Shown: piece by piece, positions 6,270 to 8,168 of the stretch
Position numbering within the stretch: position 1 is the stretch's first letter
How the letters are laid out: each line of letters begins with the position of its first letter
From: Solobacterium sp.
GTDB taxonomy: Bacteria > Bacillota_I > Bacilli_A > Erysipelotrichales > Erysipelotrichaceae
Direction of reading: 5' to 3'
Length of the DNA: 8,168 nt
Assembly (NCBI GenBank): GCA_017475415.1
Contig: JAFVFM010000272.1
Coordinates: 1-8,168 of the forward strand
Translations under genes and position numbers: made by a program
The notes under the pieces: generated by a model
The model's input: the letters and a program-made list of their open reading frames with translations, nothing else
Database searches by the model: none
Told to the model about the DNA's origin: nothing

Positions 6270-7857
6270 AATGATTCAATTCATGAAAACGTCGATATCC
6301 ATAAGTATAAAGAATAGTAAGAAGAATAATATCTAATAAAGCATAAGACAAGATAATAAAATAGAAGATATCATTCTTTAAGAAATAGAAATATAAGAAG
6401 ATAATTCCTATGGATAAAAATGTAGGAATAAGAACCCCTAAAAAAGCAGATAAAGATTGTTTAACCACCATAGCTTCACGTTCATAGTCTAATTTTGGAA
6501 ATAGTAAATTGAATAATAACCCCAAACAACTTGTAAATAAGGCGGCAAATAAGATAAAGAGTATGCCAAATACATAATAGGTAGCTGGGAAGGCAAAGGT
6601 TATGCCAAATAGAATTAAACTGATCAAACTAGGTATACATACCAGTAACATATTCACAATGATCTTTGAAATAAATATATGATGTATGGATAATGGTAAA
6701 GACTTAATTAGCCATAATACCTTCGCATCTAAAGAAAGCGATACACAGGTAATATTTGTCATTTGTCCAAAGCCAAAAATAATCAATAAAACAACCTGCC
6801 AAAATATAGTGAATATATCTTGTCCAAAATAAGGTATTGCATTCACAAGAGATTTAATTTGTTCAGGCAAAAAGAAACATAAATAAGCTGAGCCAATGAC
6901 TAACATTGCCATACCAATAGCTGAATTCAATAAATAAGTAAAATTAGAAAATAATTTCTTCCATTCTAATTTTAATAAGGCACCAAAGGCAGAATTCTTA
7001 GTGGCCTTTTTAAGTTGGAAGTTTTCCACATGATAGCCTTGTGAAGCCTTTTCATTGATTTTCATTATGCGCTTAGAATATAAATGAATAAATAAATAAA
7101 ATAGGCCAAAAGACAAAACAGTATTGATGATCACATACCAAATATTAGGAAGCAAAGCTCCATCAACATAGAATTTAACAGGAAATACAAATTGTGTAAT
7201 ATTACGAATACTATCCCCTATTGCGGTAAAATCGTCACTACCACTACTATAGCCAAAGCGAAATGAAATAAAATAGATTACGCCAATAAAAACAATCGTA
7301 CCTAAATTTTGAATTAAGTTCGCATATTTCTTCCCTGCTGAAATATATTTCACAAAGATACCTAAAAAAGAAGCGACTAACATAGGTAAGATAGGAAAAG
7401 ATATATAACCAATAATCACAAATACATAATATGTAAAAGGCATGGCATTTTGTATACCAAATACAATCATTGCCGGTAACAAGAGTAAAGCAGAATAAAA
7501 ATATTCTAATAACGAAAAGACTAAAGCTTTAGATAAAACAATATTCTTTTCTTGTATTGGTAAAGAGCGTAAAAAATCTGCATCATTAAAACCGAATAAC
7601 ATACCTTGGCTAGAAGAAATACCAAAGATAAAGGTCATAAAGAAGGACATTAGTGCAATAAGGTAGGGAACAACTTCTTTTCCAACACTAGCACCAAAAG
7701 CATCCATAAAAATGAAATAGTAATAAATGGATAAACCAAATAAGACAATTCCTGTAAAGGCAACACTACCTATTTTCAATTTTGATTTTTTCTTTGAATT
7801 TGTTTTTAACAATTGATTAATCAATTGTGTTTTCGTTAATAACCAAAGTTCTTGCAT
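6268..7857 (-). CDS. ABC-2 type transporter permease with internally duplicated halves
   Basis: Polytopic membrane protein of 529 residues with roughly twelve hydrophobic segments, partner of the ATPase encoded just upstream. Its substrate cannot be told from sequence. The two halves repeat each other. DADFLRSLPIQEKNIVLSK (92-110) corresponds to DAKVLWLIKSLPLSIHHIFISK (377-398), with the same ten-residue step from SLP to the Lys. LKLEWKKLFSNFTYLLN (295-311) resembles the N-terminal LWLLTKTQLINQLLKT (4-19). The ATG overlaps the ATPase stop as TAATG and is preceded 8 bases upstream by GGAG. A soluble basic linker lies at about 262-290. It resembles the long exporter permeases of Firmicutes, but I cannot name a characterised orthologue. 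A 20-bp palindrome lies in its early coding region. Confidence 0.87.
   Translation of the reverse strand: MQELWLLTKTQLINQLLKTNSKKKSKLKIGSVAFTGIVLFGLSIYYYFIFMDAFGASVGKEVVPYLIALMSFFMTFIFGISSSQGMLFGFNDADFLRSLPIQEKNIVLSKALVFSLLEYFYSALLLLPAMIVFGIQNAMPFTYYVFVIIGYISFPILPMLVASFLGIFVKYISAGKKYANLIQNLGTIVFIGVIYFISFRFGYSSGSDDFTAIGDSIRNITQFVFPVKFYVDGALLPNIWYVIINTVLSFGLFYLFIHLYSKRIMKINEKASQGYHVENFQLKKATKNSAFGALLKLEWKKLFSNFTYLLNSAIGMAMLVIGSAYLCFFLPEQIKSLVNAIPYFGQDIFTIFWQVVLLIIFGFGQMTNITCVSLSLDAKVLWLIKSLPLSIHHIFISKIIVNMLLVCIPSLISLILFGITFAFPATYYVFGILFILFAALFTSCLGLLFNLLFPKLDYEREAMVVKQSLSAFLGVLIPTFLSIGIIFLYFYFLKNDIFYFIILSYALLDIILLTILYTYGYRRFHELNH
7809..7828. repeat. Perfect 20-bp palindrome inside the permease gene
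   Basis: ACAATTGATTAATCAATTGT is its own reverse complement with no spacer. It lies 29-48 bases after the first base of the permease start codon and encodes part of QLINQLL. It could be an operator or an mRNA hairpin near the start, or an accident of AT-rich repetitive Leu/Ile/Asn/Gln codons. Confidence 0.5.
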
Positions 7858-8168
7858 TATTTAGACTCCATTTCCAAAAAGAGTTCTTCTAAGGTCTTAC
7901 CAGAAGATAGAATCGATTCAGTTGGACCATTTTGCATGATTGTTCCATTAGAAATAATGGCAATTTGGTTACATAGATTCTCTACTACTTCTAAGACATG
8001 AGAAGAAAAGAATACAGAACATCCCGTACTACATAATTGTTTTAACTTTTCTTTCACTAAGAAAGATGCTTTAGGATCCAAGCCAACAAATGGTTCATCT
8101 AAAATAATCAATTTAGGATCATGGATAAAAGCTGAAATTAAGGCTAGCTTTTGTTTCATACCATGTGA
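7857..8168 (-). CDS. ABC transporter ATP-binding protein, 5' part missing at the window edge
   Basis: C-terminal 103 residues of an ABC ATPase that energises the downstream permease. The visible part starts in the ABC signature (SHGMKQKLALISAF, from an LSHGMKQ-type motif). It continues with Walker B LIILDEP, the D-loop GLDPK and the switch histidine in FFSSHVLEVVE. Walker A and the Q-loop lie beyond position 8168. The ATG at 8159 is internal, because the signature motif reads through it from upstream in frame. The style resembles multidrug or antimicrobial-peptide export ATPases of the CcmA/BcrA type. The stop codon overlaps the permease start as TAATG, so the two are translationally coupled and almost certainly form one transporter. 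Confidence 0.95.
   Translation of the reverse strand, partial: SHGMKQKLALISAFIHDPKLIILDEPFVGLDPKASFLVKEKLKQLCSTGCSVFFSSHVLEVVENLCNQIAIISNGTIMQNGPTESILSSGKTLEELFLEMESK

Noticed and set aside
7857..8159. Complete 100-residue protein starting at 8159
   Set aside because: The frame continues upstream as Ser-His-Gly, completing the ABC signature motif, so the ATG is internal and the gene is cut by the window edge.

Overview
The window is a compact, AT-rich stretch (about two thirds A+T by eye) from a low-GC Gram-positive bacterium (Firmicutes/Bacillota). MutS2, RNase HIII and an lspA-rluD pair next to small membrane genes support this. TGG encodes Trp and TGA acts as a stop, so it is not a UGA-Trp mollicute. 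An Erysipelotrichia-type or related lineage is my guess from overall feel, not proven. No RNA genes, insertion sequences, CRISPR arrays or intergenic gaps over 300 bases are visible.

Layout, left to right. (1) cvpA-mutS2, minus strand: a CvpA-family membrane protein (1769-2353) followed by mutS2, whose 3' part runs off the left edge (1-1685). (2) A 74-bp divergent promoter region (2354-2427). (3) rnhC (RNase HIII), plus strand, 2428-3312, apparently without a leader or ribosome binding site. (4) A perfect hairpin terminator at 3293-3327, read in both directions, containing the overlapping stop codons of rnhC and of the converging operon. (5) A minus-strand operon lspA-rluD-rhomboid-dCMP deaminase (5970 down to 3309), in which every junction overlaps by 4 or 14 bases. 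(6) A minus-strand terminator at 5991-6028. (7) A minus-strand operon of ABC ATPase (5' part beyond the right edge), ABC-2 type permease and a small TSCPD-domain protein (8168 down to 6004).

The genes are mostly housekeeping: lipoprotein signal peptide processing (LspA), rRNA pseudouridylation (RluD type), intramembrane proteolysis (rhomboid), pyrimidine deoxynucleotide supply (dCMP deaminase), RNA-DNA hybrid removal (RNase HIII), and DNA or ribosome quality control (MutS2). I see no new multi-gene system. The most notable points are fine-scale. An in-frame TAA ends cvpA 28 codons before an open tail that overlaps the mutS2 start as ATGA. The rnhC promoter and start codon suggest a leaderless mRNA. 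The lspA start is ambiguous in a similar way. The bidirectional terminator is built into two overlapping coding ends.
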